Shown: positions 36,339 through 45,475, counted from the first letter of the stretch. The stretch is 64,000 nucleotides of DNA from Nostoc sp. NIES-3756 (GCF_001548375.1 NZ_AP017295.1:6028001-6092000); one strand, 5' to 3'. Notes: generated by a model not told the origin, from the sequence alone. Numbers and translations are program-made.

Positions 36339-39300
36339 ATGCTGCCCGAACAACAACAGAGGATTTTAGGCTACTTTATCGAAGAGGCGAGGGATCACCT
36401 GAATACAATCGAACAGGGATTGCTCAATCTTGAGAGTACCTTGAACGACCCGGAAATGATCAATGAAGTTTTCCGGGCTGCTCACTCCATTAAAGGGGGA
36501 GCAGCTATGCTTGGCTTGACTAGTATTCAGCACACCTCCCACCGTTTGGAGGATTGTTTTAAAGTTCTCAAAGAGACTCCCATTCAGGTTGACCAAAAAT
36601 TAGAGTCCCTATTTCTTGGTGTTTCCGATACCCTCAAGGCGTTATTAGAACAGTTAAGTGGGCCGTTTGGTTTATCGGAAGAAGTGGCGAACACTTTGAT
36701 GTCGGAAACAGAGCCGGTTTTCCAGTGGCTACATGAGCATTTGGAACTACTGGTGCAGAAAGGCGCTACTGGTGGAGCTGGTGAAGTCGCTACCCAGCCA
36801 AGCACAACAGATAGTGTGGGTACACTTACAGAAATCTTCTTCCGCCAAGATGCTGTACCTACAGCAGGAGAAGCCCACAGAACAGCCCCAGTTGCGACAA
36901 CACAACCAGTAAGTACAGCTGATCAATGGGGTGAGTTTCAAGCCCAGGTGTTGCAAACACTTAGGGAAATGTTGCAATTATTTAAGCAACCAGCCACACC
37001 AGCTTCTAGGCAAAGTCTCCAAGACTGCTGTAATCAGTTAGTCAAAATTGGCAAAACATGGAATTTACCCAACTGGTGTAATTTATCTAAAGCCGCAGCT
37101 AATGCGATCGCTAATCAAGAAAATACTTATCTTACTTTAGCTAAAATTGTCATTACAGAAATTAAGCAAGCTCAAGAATTAGTTCTGCAAGGTAGAGAAG
37201 CTGAAATCACCATCAGTCATCGACTAGAAGCACTTTGGGGTTTCCCAGAAATGCCATTGTTAGAAGTGGCGCAAAATCTACTTGGTGATGTTCCCACTGC
37301 TCTTGGCCAATCATTTATAGAACTAGTTCCCCCCGAAGTAGAAACTACTATTACTAATAATGAAATTAGTGAACCTGTTATTGAGCCACCAACAGATAGC
37401 GTCACTAGCCTAACCGAAATATCTCAGCAACTTGAGCCGGAAAATGTGACCGCAGAAAACACTGCGGCTGAAAATATTTTATTTAATAGCGAAGACCATA
37501 CACCACATAGCACTAACAAAATTCATACCCACGGTCCAGAAGTAGGATTAGCTGAGTTAAATACTCTTGCTGATTTATTTGAAGGCGAAACACCCGAGCT
37601 AGATGAAACATGGCAACAAGAGGAAATTATTAAGCTCACAGATACTGATACTTTAGAAGTAGATAATAGTGAAACGAAACCTGAAGAAATTGATAGTGAT
37701 ATAGCTGATTTTCTCTCGCTTAATGACGATAAAGAAGAACCTCAAATTACTACAGGTTCTTCAGAAGATTTAAGCTTATTATTTGGTGAAAACTTCTTAG
37801 ATAAGGATAATTTAGAATCACAAGATTTATTTAAAGCACCGATTACTGCTGAGGAAATATTACAAGAAGCTAGAGTAACCACTAGTAAGTCAGCAGAAAC
37901 TGATAATTTTATAGATGAATTATTGGAGTTGTCATTCAATGAAGATAGTTCTTCAGTATTAGCATCAGCAAATAATATTGAAGATTTATTCTTAGAAACA
38001 GATATAAATGTAGATGGTTTAAAAGAGATAAAATTATCAAATAATGCAAAATCTGATCTGACAGCACCACTAGAAGAATCATCAACTAATTTATTTAATG
38101 ATTTGGGCGAAGTTTCTTTACTGTCTACAGACGAATCAGAACTGAGTGATTTATTTGATTTACCATCATCCTCAACAATATTAGAATCTACAAAAAAAGA
38201 AGATGATTTAGATAACTTTTGGGATTCAGAAACAGAAATTGAACCAGAGCAAACATTAGAATCTGTATTAGAGCAAGATATAGCTCAGGCTTTAGAAGAA
38301 AGTTTGTTTGCGGCTACAATTTCTAGCGATATCTTTGTGGAAACTCCACATTCTACTTTACCCTTAGGGGAAAATCTCCACACAGAAGATTTAGATATAA
38401 CTTTCCTACAGGAAGAGGAGCAGTTAGATTTAATATTTTCAGAGCATACTGAGGATGATTTGTTTGGCGAATTAACAGCCAATGATTCCAGTATTGACAC
38501 GGATATTGATTTGCTAGCACGTGGACAAATTTCGTCTCCAGAAATTCATGGTTTTTCTCAACAACCGGAAGTATTAGATTTTATTCCTGAATTTACTACC
38601 CAGATTCAAGAATTAGCTCCTGTTGCTGAATTAGAAGTTGATTTATTTAAAGAAATCAATGGCGAAACTAAAGCACCAGAAAGTATAGAAACTTTAGAGA
38701 AGAATGATTTATCCGCAAAGGCTAGTACTGTAGATTCACTTTTATCCCCAACAGCCGAAGAAAGCAGAGAACTGGATTTAGGTAATGATTTACTCAGTAC
38801 TGATAATGATTTATCAGGGTTAACTGGCGACTTGACTGAGTTCACCTTTGAACAGACAGATGATTCCAGTAGGATAGAAACAGTTATTGATTTTGTCGCA
38901 CCAACAGTACAAGAAAGTAGCGAACTAGATTTAGGCGATGATTTATTCAATATCGACGGTGATTTATCAGAGTTAACTGGCGACCTAAGGGTTATTACTT
39001 TTGAGCAGACAGATGTTTCCGGTAGTCTAGAAACGCCTTCAGTACAAGAAAGTAGCGAACTAGATTTAGGCGATGATTTATTCAATATCGACGGTGATTT
39101 ATCAGATTTAACTAGCGACATAAATATCGCTGTTGAGCAGACAGATGTTTCCGATAGTCTAGAAACGCCTTCAGTACAAGAAAGTAGCGAACTAGATTTA
39201 GGCGATGATTTATTCAATATCGACGGTGATTTATCAGAGTTAACTGGCGACCTAAGGGTTATTACTTTTGAGCAGACAGATGTTTCCGGTAGTCTAGAAA

Positions 39301-42146
39301 CGCCTTCAGTACAAGAAAGTAGCGAACTAGATTTAGGCGATGATTTATTCAATATCGACGGTGATTTATCAGATTTAACTAGCGACATAAATATCGCTGT
39401 TGAGCAGACAGATGTTTCCGATAGTCTAGAAACGCCTTCAGTACAAGAAAGTAGCGAACTAGATTTAGGCGATGATTTATTCAATATCGACGGTGATTTA
39501 TCAGATTTAACTAGCGACATAAATATCGCTTTTGAGCAGACAGATGTTTCCGATAGTCTAGAAACGCCTTCAGTACAAGAAAGTAGCGAACTAGATTTAG
39601 GCGATGATTTATTCAATATCGACGGTGATTTATCAGATTTAACTTTAGATGAGTCCATCATGGAAACTCATGGCTTAATAGATGTTGGGTTTGAGGATGT
39701 ATCTACCTCAACATCTAACGAACTAGAGTTAATTACAACTGACAACAGTCTAGAAACCATCAATGCTGAAGCCACAGATGAATTTGCTGATTTATCAGCG
39801 CTTTTAGGGGATGTAAGTCCTGTATCGAAAGTTGTAGCCAAGGCTGAGGAAAACGCAACCATAGCTAGCACCGATACTCACATTCAAGATGAGTTTGCTG
39901 ATTTAGAAGCATTGTTAGGAGAAGAATCTACATCCAGCAATGATCATGACGTTATAGCAATAGATGATTTTGCTGCTTTAGAAGCTTTGTTGGGTGAAGA
40001 CAATACGGAAGCACCGCATGAGCCGCAGCCTGCTGTAGCCAAAGTTATAACAATTACGCCTAATGTTCCTCCAGTTTCACCGGACTTGGGAGATGAATTT
40101 AGTGACCTGGAGAAACTGTTAGCAGAAGCAGATCAAAGTATTTCTCACTCATCGTCAGTTAAACAAACTGTAGGCAAAATTCAACGTGCTTCTAATCGGC
40201 GGACTGCAAGATTTGAAGAAACGATGAAAGTGCCGGTGAAGCAGTTAGATGAAATGAGCAATTTGGTGGGTGAGTTGGTGGTTAATCGCAACACCTTAGA
40301 ACAGGATCATGAAAGGTTGCGACAATCATTAGATAACTTGCTGATTCAGGTGCAACAGCTCTCAGATGTAGGCGCAAGGATGCAGGAGTTGTATGAGCGA
40401 TCGCTTTTAGAAGCTTCTTTGTTAGCCAGTCGGAAAACTACAGAAGTTACCTATCAAGAACCAGATGCAAATAGCGATCGCGGTTTTAGTGAACTAGAAA
40501 TGGATCGTTTCACTCCCTTCCACACACTGTCCCAAGAAATGATCGAACTTATCGTCAGGGTGAGGGAGTCAGCAAGTGACATCGATTTCGTAACCGAAGA
40601 AACTGAGCGAGTCGCTAGACAATTCCGCCAAGTTACTACCCAACTGCAAGAGGGACTAACACGCGCCCGCATGGTTCCATTTTCTCAGACAATTGACCGC
40701 TTGCGGCGTGGGGTACGGGATAATGCGATCAAGTTTGGTAAACAGGTGGAATTAGTTATCGAAGGTGGGGATACCTTAATCGACAAGATGATTTTGGATC
40801 ATCTCAATGACCCACTGACGCATATGTTAAATAATGCGATCGCTCACGGTATTGAAATCCCAGAAGTTAGGCAAGCCGCCAACAAACCACCAGTGGGAAC
40901 CATTACCATCCGTGCCTTCCACCAGGGGAACCAAACTGTAATTTCCGTGGGTGATGATGGTGCAGGAATTGACACAGAACGCATCAAAACCAAAGCTGTG
41001 AAACTGGGGATGATGACACCAGCACAGGCACAAGCTATGTCCCGCATGGAAGTCTATGATTTATTATTCCAAGCTGGTTTTAGTACCAAAGACGAAGCCG
41101 ACGAAATCGCTGGTCGGGGTGTGGGTATGGATGTGGTACGCTCGGAAATTAGCGAAATTCGCGGTATTGTAAACACAGATTCCACTTTGGGCAGGGGAAC
41201 TACCTTTACAATTCGTCTACCACTAACATTAAGTATTTGTAAGGCTTTATGCTGCGTCTCCGATAAAGCACGGATTGCCTTCCCAATGGATGGTGTTGAA
41301 GATACCTTAGATATCCCAGCGAAAAACGTTCAACATAGTGCTGATGGAAAGTCATTCATTTCTTGGCGCGATACGGTCTTACCATTCCGACCTTTGAAAG
41401 ACTTGTTAACCTTCAATCGTCAACTTAGTCGCGGTAGTGTTTACGGCGGTACAAGAGATGATGATATGATTTCCGTGGTTGTGGTGCGATCGGGTAATAC
41501 TTTAATCGCTCTACAAATTGACTTAGTACTGAGTGAACAAGAAATTGTTATTAAACAATTTGAAGCCCCAGCACCTAAACCAATAGGTGTGGCAGGTGCT
41601 ACAGTCTTGGGTGATGGTCGCATCATGCCGATTGCCGATGTACTGGAAATTATTGATATCTTCCAAGGACGGATGTCTAAGCACAGTGGTAACACGCCTT
41701 GGCAACATGCAACACCACCGACTGCGGTAGAAGTCCAGGCTGAGAAGATTGACCCAACTGTCTTGATTGTGGATGACTCAATCACCGTTCGAGAGTTGTT
41801 ATCACTCACCTTTAACAAAGCTGGTTATCGTGTTGAACAAGCCCGTGATGGTCAGGAAGCTTGGGATAAACTCCGCTCTGGTCTGCCTTGTGATATCGTC
41901 TTCTGCGATATAGAAATGCCCCGTTGTGACGGTCTGGAGTTACTCTCACGCATCCAAAAAGACTCCAACCTCAACCACTTACCCATCGCTATGCTGACCT
42001 CAAGAGGTGCGGATAAACACAGACAAATGGCAATTCAACTAGGTGCTAGTGGTTACTTTACCAAGCCTTATTTAGAAGAAGCTTTGTTAGAAGCCGCAGT
42101 GCGGATGTTGAAAGGAGAGAAACTAGTAGGTCACGGCAACGCTTAA
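36339..42146 (+). CDS. hmpE: CheA-type hybrid histidine kinase HmpE (giant, repeat-containing)
   Basis: 1935 residues. HPt domain at 1-110 with phospho-accepting His49 (AAHSIKGGAAMLG). A linker of about 1,150 residues follows; it is acidic, disordered and repetitive. The kinase core starts near 1287 (FEETMKVPVKQLDEMSNLVGELVVNR), with the ATP-binding N box MLNNAIAHGIE (about 1495), GDDGAGID (about 1537) and GRGVGMDVV (about 1590). A CheW-like regulatory domain spans about 1625-1760. A receiver spans about 1806-1925 with IVFCDIEMP and YFTKPY intact. CheA proteins are usually 600-900 residues; the extra length is the linker. It should phosphorylate HmpB and its own receiver to steer hormogonium pili. 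Last gene of hmpABCDE. Confidence 0.92.
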   Translation: MLPEQQQRILGYFIEEARDHLNTIEQGLLNLESTLNDPEMINEVFRAAHSIKGGAAMLGLTSIQHTSHRLEDCFKVLKETPIQVDQKLESLFLGVSDTLKALLEQLSGPFGLSEEVANTLMSETEPVFQWLHEHLELLVQKGATGGAGEVATQPSTTDSVGTLTEIFFRQDAVPTAGEAHRTAPVATTQPVSTADQWGEFQAQVLQTLREMLQLFKQPATPASRQSLQDCCNQLVKIGKTWNLPNWCNLSKAAANAIANQENTYLTLAKIVITEIKQAQELVLQGREAEITISHRLEALWGFPEMPLLEVAQNLLGDVPTALGQSFIELVPPEVETTITNNEISEPVIEPPTDSVTSLTEISQQLEPENVTAENTAAENILFNSEDHTPHSTNKIHTHGPEVGLAELNTLADLFEGETPELDETWQQEEIIKLTDTDTLEVDNSETKPEEIDSDIADFLSLNDDKEEPQITTGSSEDLSLLFGENFLDKDNLESQDLFKAPITAEEILQEARVTTSKSAETDNFIDELLELSFNEDSSSVLASANNIEDLFLETDINVDGLKEIKLSNNAKSDLTAPLEESSTNLFNDLGEVSLLSTDESELSDLFDLPSSSTILESTKKEDDLDNFWDSETEIEPEQTLESVLEQDIAQALEESLFAATISSDIFVETPHSTLPLGENLHTEDLDITFLQEEEQLDLIFSEHTEDDLFGELTANDSSIDTDIDLLARGQISSPEIHGFSQQPEVLDFIPEFTTQIQELAPVAELEVDLFKEINGETKAPESIETLEKNDLSAKASTVDSLLSPTAEESRELDLGNDLLSTDNDLSGLTGDLTEFTFEQTDDSSRIETVIDFVAPTVQESSELDLGDDLFNIDGDLSELTGDLRVITFEQTDVSGSLETPSVQESSELDLGDDLFNIDGDLSDLTSDINIAVEQTDVSDSLETPSVQESSELDLGDDLFNIDGDLSELTGDLRVITFEQTDVSGSLETPSVQESSELDLGDDLFNIDGDLSDLTSDINIAVEQTDVSDSLETPSVQESSELDLGDDLFNIDGDLSDLTSDINIAFEQTDVSDSLETPSVQESSELDLGDDLFNIDGDLSDLTLDESIMETHGLIDVGFEDVSTSTSNELELITTDNSLETINAEATDEFADLSALLGDVSPVSKVVAKAEENATIASTDTHIQDEFADLEALLGEESTSSNDHDVIAIDDFAALEALLGEDNTEAPHEPQPAVAKVITITPNVPPVSPDLGDEFSDLEKLLAEADQSISHSSSVKQTVGKIQRASNRRTARFEETMKVPVKQLDEMSNLVGELVVNRNTLEQDHERLRQSLDNLLIQVQQLSDVGARMQELYERSLLEASLLASRKTTEVTYQEPDANSDRGFSELEMDRFTPFHTLSQEMIELIVRVRESASDIDFVTEETERVARQFRQVTTQLQEGLTRARMVPFSQTIDRLRRGVRDNAIKFGKQVELVIEGGDTLIDKMILDHLNDPLTHMLNNAIAHGIEIPEVRQAANKPPVGTITIRAFHQGNQTVISVGDDGAGIDTERIKTKAVKLGMMTPAQAQAMSRMEVYDLLFQAGFSTKDEADEIAGRGVGMDVVRSEISEIRGIVNTDSTLGRGTTFTIRLPLTLSICKALCCVSDKARIAFPMDGVEDTLDIPAKNVQHSADGKSFISWRDTVLPFRPLKDLLTFNRQLSRGSVYGGTRDDDMISVVVVRSGNTLIALQIDLVLSEQEIVIKQFEAPAPKPIGVAGATVLGDGRIMPIADVLEIIDIFQGRMSKHSGNTPWQHATPPTAVEVQAEKIDPTVLIVDDSITVRELLSLTFNKAGYRVEQARDGQEAWDKLRSGLPCDIVFCDIEMPRCDGLELLSRIQKDSNLNHLPIAMLTSRGADKHRQMAIQLGASGYFTKPYLEEALLEAAVRMLKGEKLVGHGNA
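38905..39640 (+). repeat. Near-identical tandem repeats in the hmpE linker
   Basis: Units start at 38905, 39040, 39172, 39307, 39439 and 39571, with lengths 135, 132, 135, 132, 132 and a partial sixth. Each encodes about 44-45 residues containing SSELDLGDDLFNIDGDLS. Units 1 and 3 are of one type and units 2, 4 and 5 of another, so the array looks like duplications of a 267-bp pair. Unit 5 differs from unit 4 at one noticed base (GCTGTT versus GCTTTT). Confidence 0.95.
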
Positions 42147-42232
42147 GGTATGGGTTATGGGAGATTTTTCCTTAGCCCTGTCAAACTAACTCATAATATT
42201 CTCGTTTTTTTCTCTGTGACTCTGTGGTTTAA

Positions 42233-42239
42233 TAAATTA
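42233..42239. repeat. Target-site duplication, left copy
   Basis: TAAATTA directly abuts the left end of the IS element; the right copy is at 43202-43208. Confidence 0.85.
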
Positions 42240-43201
42240 ACCTGAGTTCGGGTTAAAGATAAGAAGGTAAAACCCAGTCCAGATGTAGGCTAGGCTTCTT
42301 AGGTTGATGACAATAAGCAATTAATCCGCACAAAACGTTGACGCAAAAATTAACGGGACTACGGTGTCGAGAATGCTCAATTTGAGAAATGTTTTTGAGT
42401 TGGTCGTTAATAGTCTCAATAATGGAGCGTTTACGAGACAAAAGCTTGTCATGAAGACGCATCAAGTTATTCTTCATATTGCGACGAGGCTTGGCAAAAA
42501 ATTCAATGCCGAAGTCATTTAAAAGTTGAGTTGCCAGTTTTTGGGACACATAACCTCTATCGGCAAAGATTTTACCAAACAGACCACTAAGTAAATCATG
42601 TACAGGTTGGCGGTCGTCAACATTACCGGGAGTCAAAGCCACATTTAATAGTTGACCAAACTCGTTGACGACAAGATGCAACTTAAAACCAAAAAACCAA
42701 TCGACAGAAGTCTTACCACGACTGGCTAAGTCTTTAAATACCCGATGCCTGGAAATCCGACGATTATGGCAGACTTTCAAGCTAGTAGAATCAATAAAAC
42801 CGATACCCGTACACCTACCAAAACAATGCTTCAAATAAACGCATAACGGTATCAAGGTGGATGGTAGCCATTCAATAAATCTTTGATAACTGGGCAATCC
42901 TGGAAATGCACTATTCCAGTATTGTTTGACTTGGTTTAAATAAAAGTACTTGAAATCCCGATAGTGATTTTGATGAAAAGCGATGAGAATTGTCATGATT
43001 TCACTCAAGCATAGGCTTTTTTCTCTCTTGCGTTTGATTGCTCCATGACTCAATAGCTTTCTGTGCCATTGCGCTTCAAACGCTTGGCAGAAATCATCTA
43101 CATGACAGAACAAAGCTTCTAAACTATACATAGGACAGGTTGCTGGATTTAACGCTATTTTCAGCTTAGTACCTGTCCCTTTCCTTATCCCGAACTCAGG
43201 T
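42240..43201 (-). mobile_element. IS982-family insertion sequence, complete
   Basis: 962 bp. The ends begin ACCTGAGTTCGGG on the left and end CCCGAACTCAGGT on the right, a perfect 13-bp core of terminal inverted repeat (further bases match partly). It is flanked by the direct repeat TAAATTA. One uninterrupted transposase gene fills it. Perfect ends and duplication point to recent insertion. Confidence 0.93.
42253..43131 (-). CDS. IS982 family transposase
   Basis: 292 residues, full length and without frameshift. The DDE catalytic residues fit GFIDSTSLKVC (first Asp), KIFADRGYVSQ (second Asp) and SRKRSIIETINDQLKN (Glu), with the family feature HSRHRSPVNFCVNVLCGLIAYC near the C-terminus. It cuts and joins the element's ends. 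Start ATG at 43131, just inside the right end. The short 3' space before the left end fits IS982 organisation. Confidence 0.93.
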   Translation of the reverse strand: MYSLEALFCHVDDFCQAFEAQWHRKLLSHGAIKRKREKSLCLSEIMTILIAFHQNHYRDFKYFYLNQVKQYWNSAFPGLPSYQRFIEWLPSTLIPLCVYLKHCFGRCTGIGFIDSTSLKVCHNRRISRHRVFKDLASRGKTSVDWFFGFKLHLVVNEFGQLLNVALTPGNVDDRQPVHDLLSGLFGKIFADRGYVSQKLATQLLNDFGIEFFAKPRRNMKNNLMRLHDKLLSRKRSIIETINDQLKNISQIEHSRHRSPVNFCVNVLCGLIAYCHQPKKPSLHLDWVLPSYL

Positions 43202-43208
43202 TAAATTA
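43202..43208. repeat. Target-site duplication, right copy
   Basis: TAAATTA directly after the right terminal repeat, identical to 42233-42239. Confidence 0.85.
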
Positions 43209-43258
43209 CTTTTTACCACAGAGTCACAGAGACACGGAGTTGGTTATATAAAGATTTC

Positions 43259-44041
43259 TCAACTGGAAGCACTAGTATAAAAACGCAGAGCAAACCGCCA
43301 AAACCAACTCGAAGCCCAAAACAGGGCTACAGCCAATCCTAATGCTCCTATTATCCAAGGTAGTTGCACCCTGCCTAACATGACTTCGGCTGGTACAGTT
43401 GTTAAAAATGTTACCGGAACTATAAAAGTGAAGAAAAAGCGGTACGCTGCGGGATAGGCGATCATTGGATATCTACCTGCTTCTAGTAACCCGCGTAATA
43501 CTTCGGTGGCGTTGTAGATTTTCACAAACCAAATGCTAGTCGCCCCTAGCATAAACCATAGACTGTAGAGAATTATGACACCACACAATAAGGGCAAGAT
43601 AGCTGGTATGTAGTTAGCAATACTTAAGTCAAGGCGTTTACCTGCATAGCCAATGATTACACTACCAAAAATAATATCTGGTACTCCCCAAGGGGATATG
43701 GTGTGGGTGGACAGCCAAAACTGACTGCGGATAGGTTTGAGTAGGACAAAATCTAACGTCCCTTGTTGGACATGGTTGACAATTTTGTTGAGGTTGGGAG
43801 CGAGGAAGGTTGCAGAAAAGCCTTGCAGTAAGGTGAAAATTCCTAACACTATCAAAGCTGCTTCCCATGACCAGCCAGTAAAAGTATAGCCAGTACGATA
43901 AAACAAGAATAGTCCAAACAGACTACCAGCTAAATTACCTAAACTACTGAGAGTAGCTATGAGAAAGTTGAGGCGATACTCCATCTCAGATGCGATCGCT
44001 GCACTCCAAAATAGTCTTAGTACCTTCCAATATCTTTGCAT
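43259..44041 (-). CDS. ABC-2 family transporter permease (DUF990-like)
   Basis: 260 residues, six membrane spans. It begins MQRYWKVLRLFWSAAIASEMEYRLNFLIA and contains FSATFLAPNLNKIVNHVQQGTLDFVLLKPIRSQFWLS, the pattern of ABC-2 permeases of the DUF990/YfiP type that come in pairs with a second permease and an ATPase. No partner ATPase is beside it, so the other components are encoded elsewhere. The substrate is unknown. It is convergent with hmpE and separated from it by the IS element. The start is ATG at 44041. Confidence 0.85.
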   Translation of the reverse strand: MQRYWKVLRLFWSAAIASEMEYRLNFLIATLSSLGNLAGSLFGLFLFYRTGYTFTGWSWEAALIVLGIFTLLQGFSATFLAPNLNKIVNHVQQGTLDFVLLKPIRSQFWLSTHTISPWGVPDIIFGSVIIGYAGKRLDLSIANYIPAILPLLCGVIILYSLWFMLGATSIWFVKIYNATEVLRGLLEAGRYPMIAYPAAYRFFFTFIVPVTFLTTVPAEVMLGRVQLPWIIGALGLAVALFWASSWFWRFALRFYTSASS

Positions 44042-44089
44042 TTTGCACCCATAACCTCATCTTTACCTGAAGAAAGGAAATATCCATAT

Positions 44090-44479
44090 ATGTTAAAAAA
44101 GTACATTCCTTTGGTAGCTCGTTCCTTTTTGGCTGTGATTTTTATTTATGCTGGCTTAAACAAAGTGTTTAACTTTGCTGCTACAAGCGAATCTATGGCT
44201 AAAGCTGGACTACCAATTGCAGGAGTTTTACTAGTTTTTACTATTGCTTTTCAGATTTTAGGTGGTTTGTCTATCATCTTGGGCTATAAAGCTCAAATCG
44301 GCGCGATTCTGCTTATCATTTTTATCATTCCGGCTACTATTGTGTTTCATAATCCCCTGGCTGATCCCAGTCAGTTGAATAATTTCTTCAAAAACCTGTC
44401 GATTATGGGTGGACTTTTGCTGATCCTAACCTATGGATCTGGCAACCTAAGTTTGGAATCAGAGGGGAGTAAGGAGTAG
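44090..44479 (+). CDS. DoxX family membrane protein
   Basis: 129 residues from the ATG at 44090, which follows AAAGGAAATATCCATAT; the longer frame from 44036 overlaps the divergent permease start and is unlikely. Four membrane helices. It carries the DoxX features ARSFLAVIFIYAGLNKVFNF, GVLLVFTIAFQILGGLSIILGY and FNPLADPSQLNNFFKNLSIMGGLLLIL (here starting HNPLAD). DoxX proteins are small quinone- or redox-associated membrane proteins of loosely defined function. The next gene (DAHP synthase) is convergent. Confidence 0.85.
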   Translation: MLKKYIPLVARSFLAVIFIYAGLNKVFNFAATSESMAKAGLPIAGVLLVFTIAFQILGGLSIILGYKAQIGAILLIIFIIPATIVFHNPLADPSQLNNFFKNLSIMGGLLLILTYGSGNLSLESEGSKE

Positions 44480-44525
44480 GGGAGATGATATTCTTAGTCC
44501 CTAATCTCCCGTCCCTCACCACAAT

Positions 44526-45398
44526 TTAAGCTGCACAACAAACAGGGGTAGGTTTCAAACCCACCCCTTCTGCTTCTGATATTTTGCGTCCAACTGCGAT
44601 CGCTACAGGCTTTAAACTAGCTACTAAATTCACCATATCTTCTAAAGATAGGGCTTGACGGGCATCAGAAACTGATTTTTCTGGTTCTGGATGACACTCA
44701 ATAATTAATCCATCTGCACCACAAGCTACAGCAGCCTTAGCTAAAGGTGCGACTAGTTCCCGTTTACCTACAGCATGGGAAGGATCAACGATTACGGGTA
44801 AGTGGGTGATTTGCTTGAGTGCGGCTACTGCACCTAAATCTAAGACATTGCGGGTGTAACTATCGAAACTGCGGATACCCCTTTCACACAGCACCACATC
44901 TGGATTACCGTGACTGACAATGTATTCTGCCGCCATGACAAATTCTTCGATTGTGGCAGCTAAACCACGCTTGAGTAGTATGGGTTTGCCAGCTTGTCCT
45001 AAAGCTTTGAGTAAGTCGAAGTTCTGCATATTACGGCTACCCACTTGTAACATATCAACGTGAGTAGCGATCGCTTCAATTTGGGCAATTGACATGACTT
45101 CAGTCACAACAGGAATATTGTAGTGCGATCGCACTAGGGCTAAAACCTCTAATCCTGCTTCTCCCATACCTTGGAAAGCGTAGGGAGAAGTACGCGGTTT
45201 GTAAACACCACCCCGCAAAGCTTGTACAGGTGCAAATTTTAATTCTTGGGCGACTGTCTCCATCTGTTCTAGGCTTTCCACTGCACAAGGCCCACCGATA
45301 ATTACCAGTTCCTCACTACCGAAAGCAACTGTTTTTGAAAGTTTAACGATTGTTTGATGATGAGAATGAGACTGAGCGACAAGTTTAGCGTTAATCAT
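44526..45398 (-). CDS. aroF: 3-deoxy-7-phosphoheptulonate (DAHP) synthase, short AroF/AroA-beta type
   Basis: 290 residues. It joins phosphoenolpyruvate and erythrose 4-phosphate, the first step of the shikimate pathway to Phe, Tyr and Trp. Family blocks are IIGGPCAVES, ALRGGVYKPRTSPYAFQGMG, QVGSRNMQNFDLLKALG, PILLKRGLAATIEEF, VLCERGIRSFD and VIVDPSHAVGKRELV, forming the TIM barrel with metal ligands in Cys (GPC), His, Glu and Asp. Members of the type I-beta family are often near 340 residues with an N-terminal ferredoxin-like regulatory domain. That domain is absent here. Regulation is most likely at RNA level: a 350-base leader with two attenuators lies upstream (45400-45750). Start ATG at 45398 with AGGAAAA upstream. 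Confidence 0.93.
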   Translation of the reverse strand: MINAKLVAQSHSHHQTIVKLSKTVAFGSEELVIIGGPCAVESLEQMETVAQELKFAPVQALRGGVYKPRTSPYAFQGMGEAGLEVLALVRSHYNIPVVTEVMSIAQIEAIATHVDMLQVGSRNMQNFDLLKALGQAGKPILLKRGLAATIEEFVMAAEYIVSHGNPDVVLCERGIRSFDSYTRNVLDLGAVAALKQITHLPVIVDPSHAVGKRELVAPLAKAAVACGADGLIIECHPEPEKSVSDARQALSLEDMVNLVASLKPVAIAVGRKISEAEGVGLKPTPVCCAA

Positions 45399-45440
45399 GG
45401 TTTGATTTTCCTAGTGAATTATTGACTGTTAACTGTTGAC

Positions 45441-45475
45441 AACCAAAAAAAAGCCCAGAACCTTTAGTTCCGGGC
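45441..45475 (-). terminator. Attenuator terminator 2 in the aroF leader
   Basis: On the minus strand GCCCGGAAC-TAAAG-GTTCTGGGC (one U-G pair, 9 bp) is followed by eight T. The first arm can instead pair through CCCGGAA with TTCCGGG inside the end of leader peptide 2 (45506-45512), an antiterminator. Confidence 0.85.

Larger units (their letters stand above)
42211..43232. repeat. 18-bp perfect hairpin split by an IS element
   Basis: TCTCTGTGACTCTGTGGT (42211-42228) and ACCACAGAGTCACAGAGA (43215-43232) are exact reverse complements. They are separated only by the IS982 element, its target duplication and a few bases. Before insertion they would have formed one hairpin with a loop of about 17 bases between hmpE and the convergent permease gene. 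Confidence 0.85.

Noticed and set aside
38905..39640. Regularly spaced repeats suggested a CRISPR array at first glance.
   Set aside because: The repeat units are 132-135 bp, contiguous, in frame with hmpE and without unique spacers; no cas genes are present.
38606..39661. A 351-codon open frame on the minus strand opposite hmpE, with repeated KSDKSPSILNKSSPKSSSLLS segments.
   Set aside because: It is the antisense shadow of the tandem repeats in hmpE; the low-complexity codon pattern keeps the opposite frame open. No start signal and no family.
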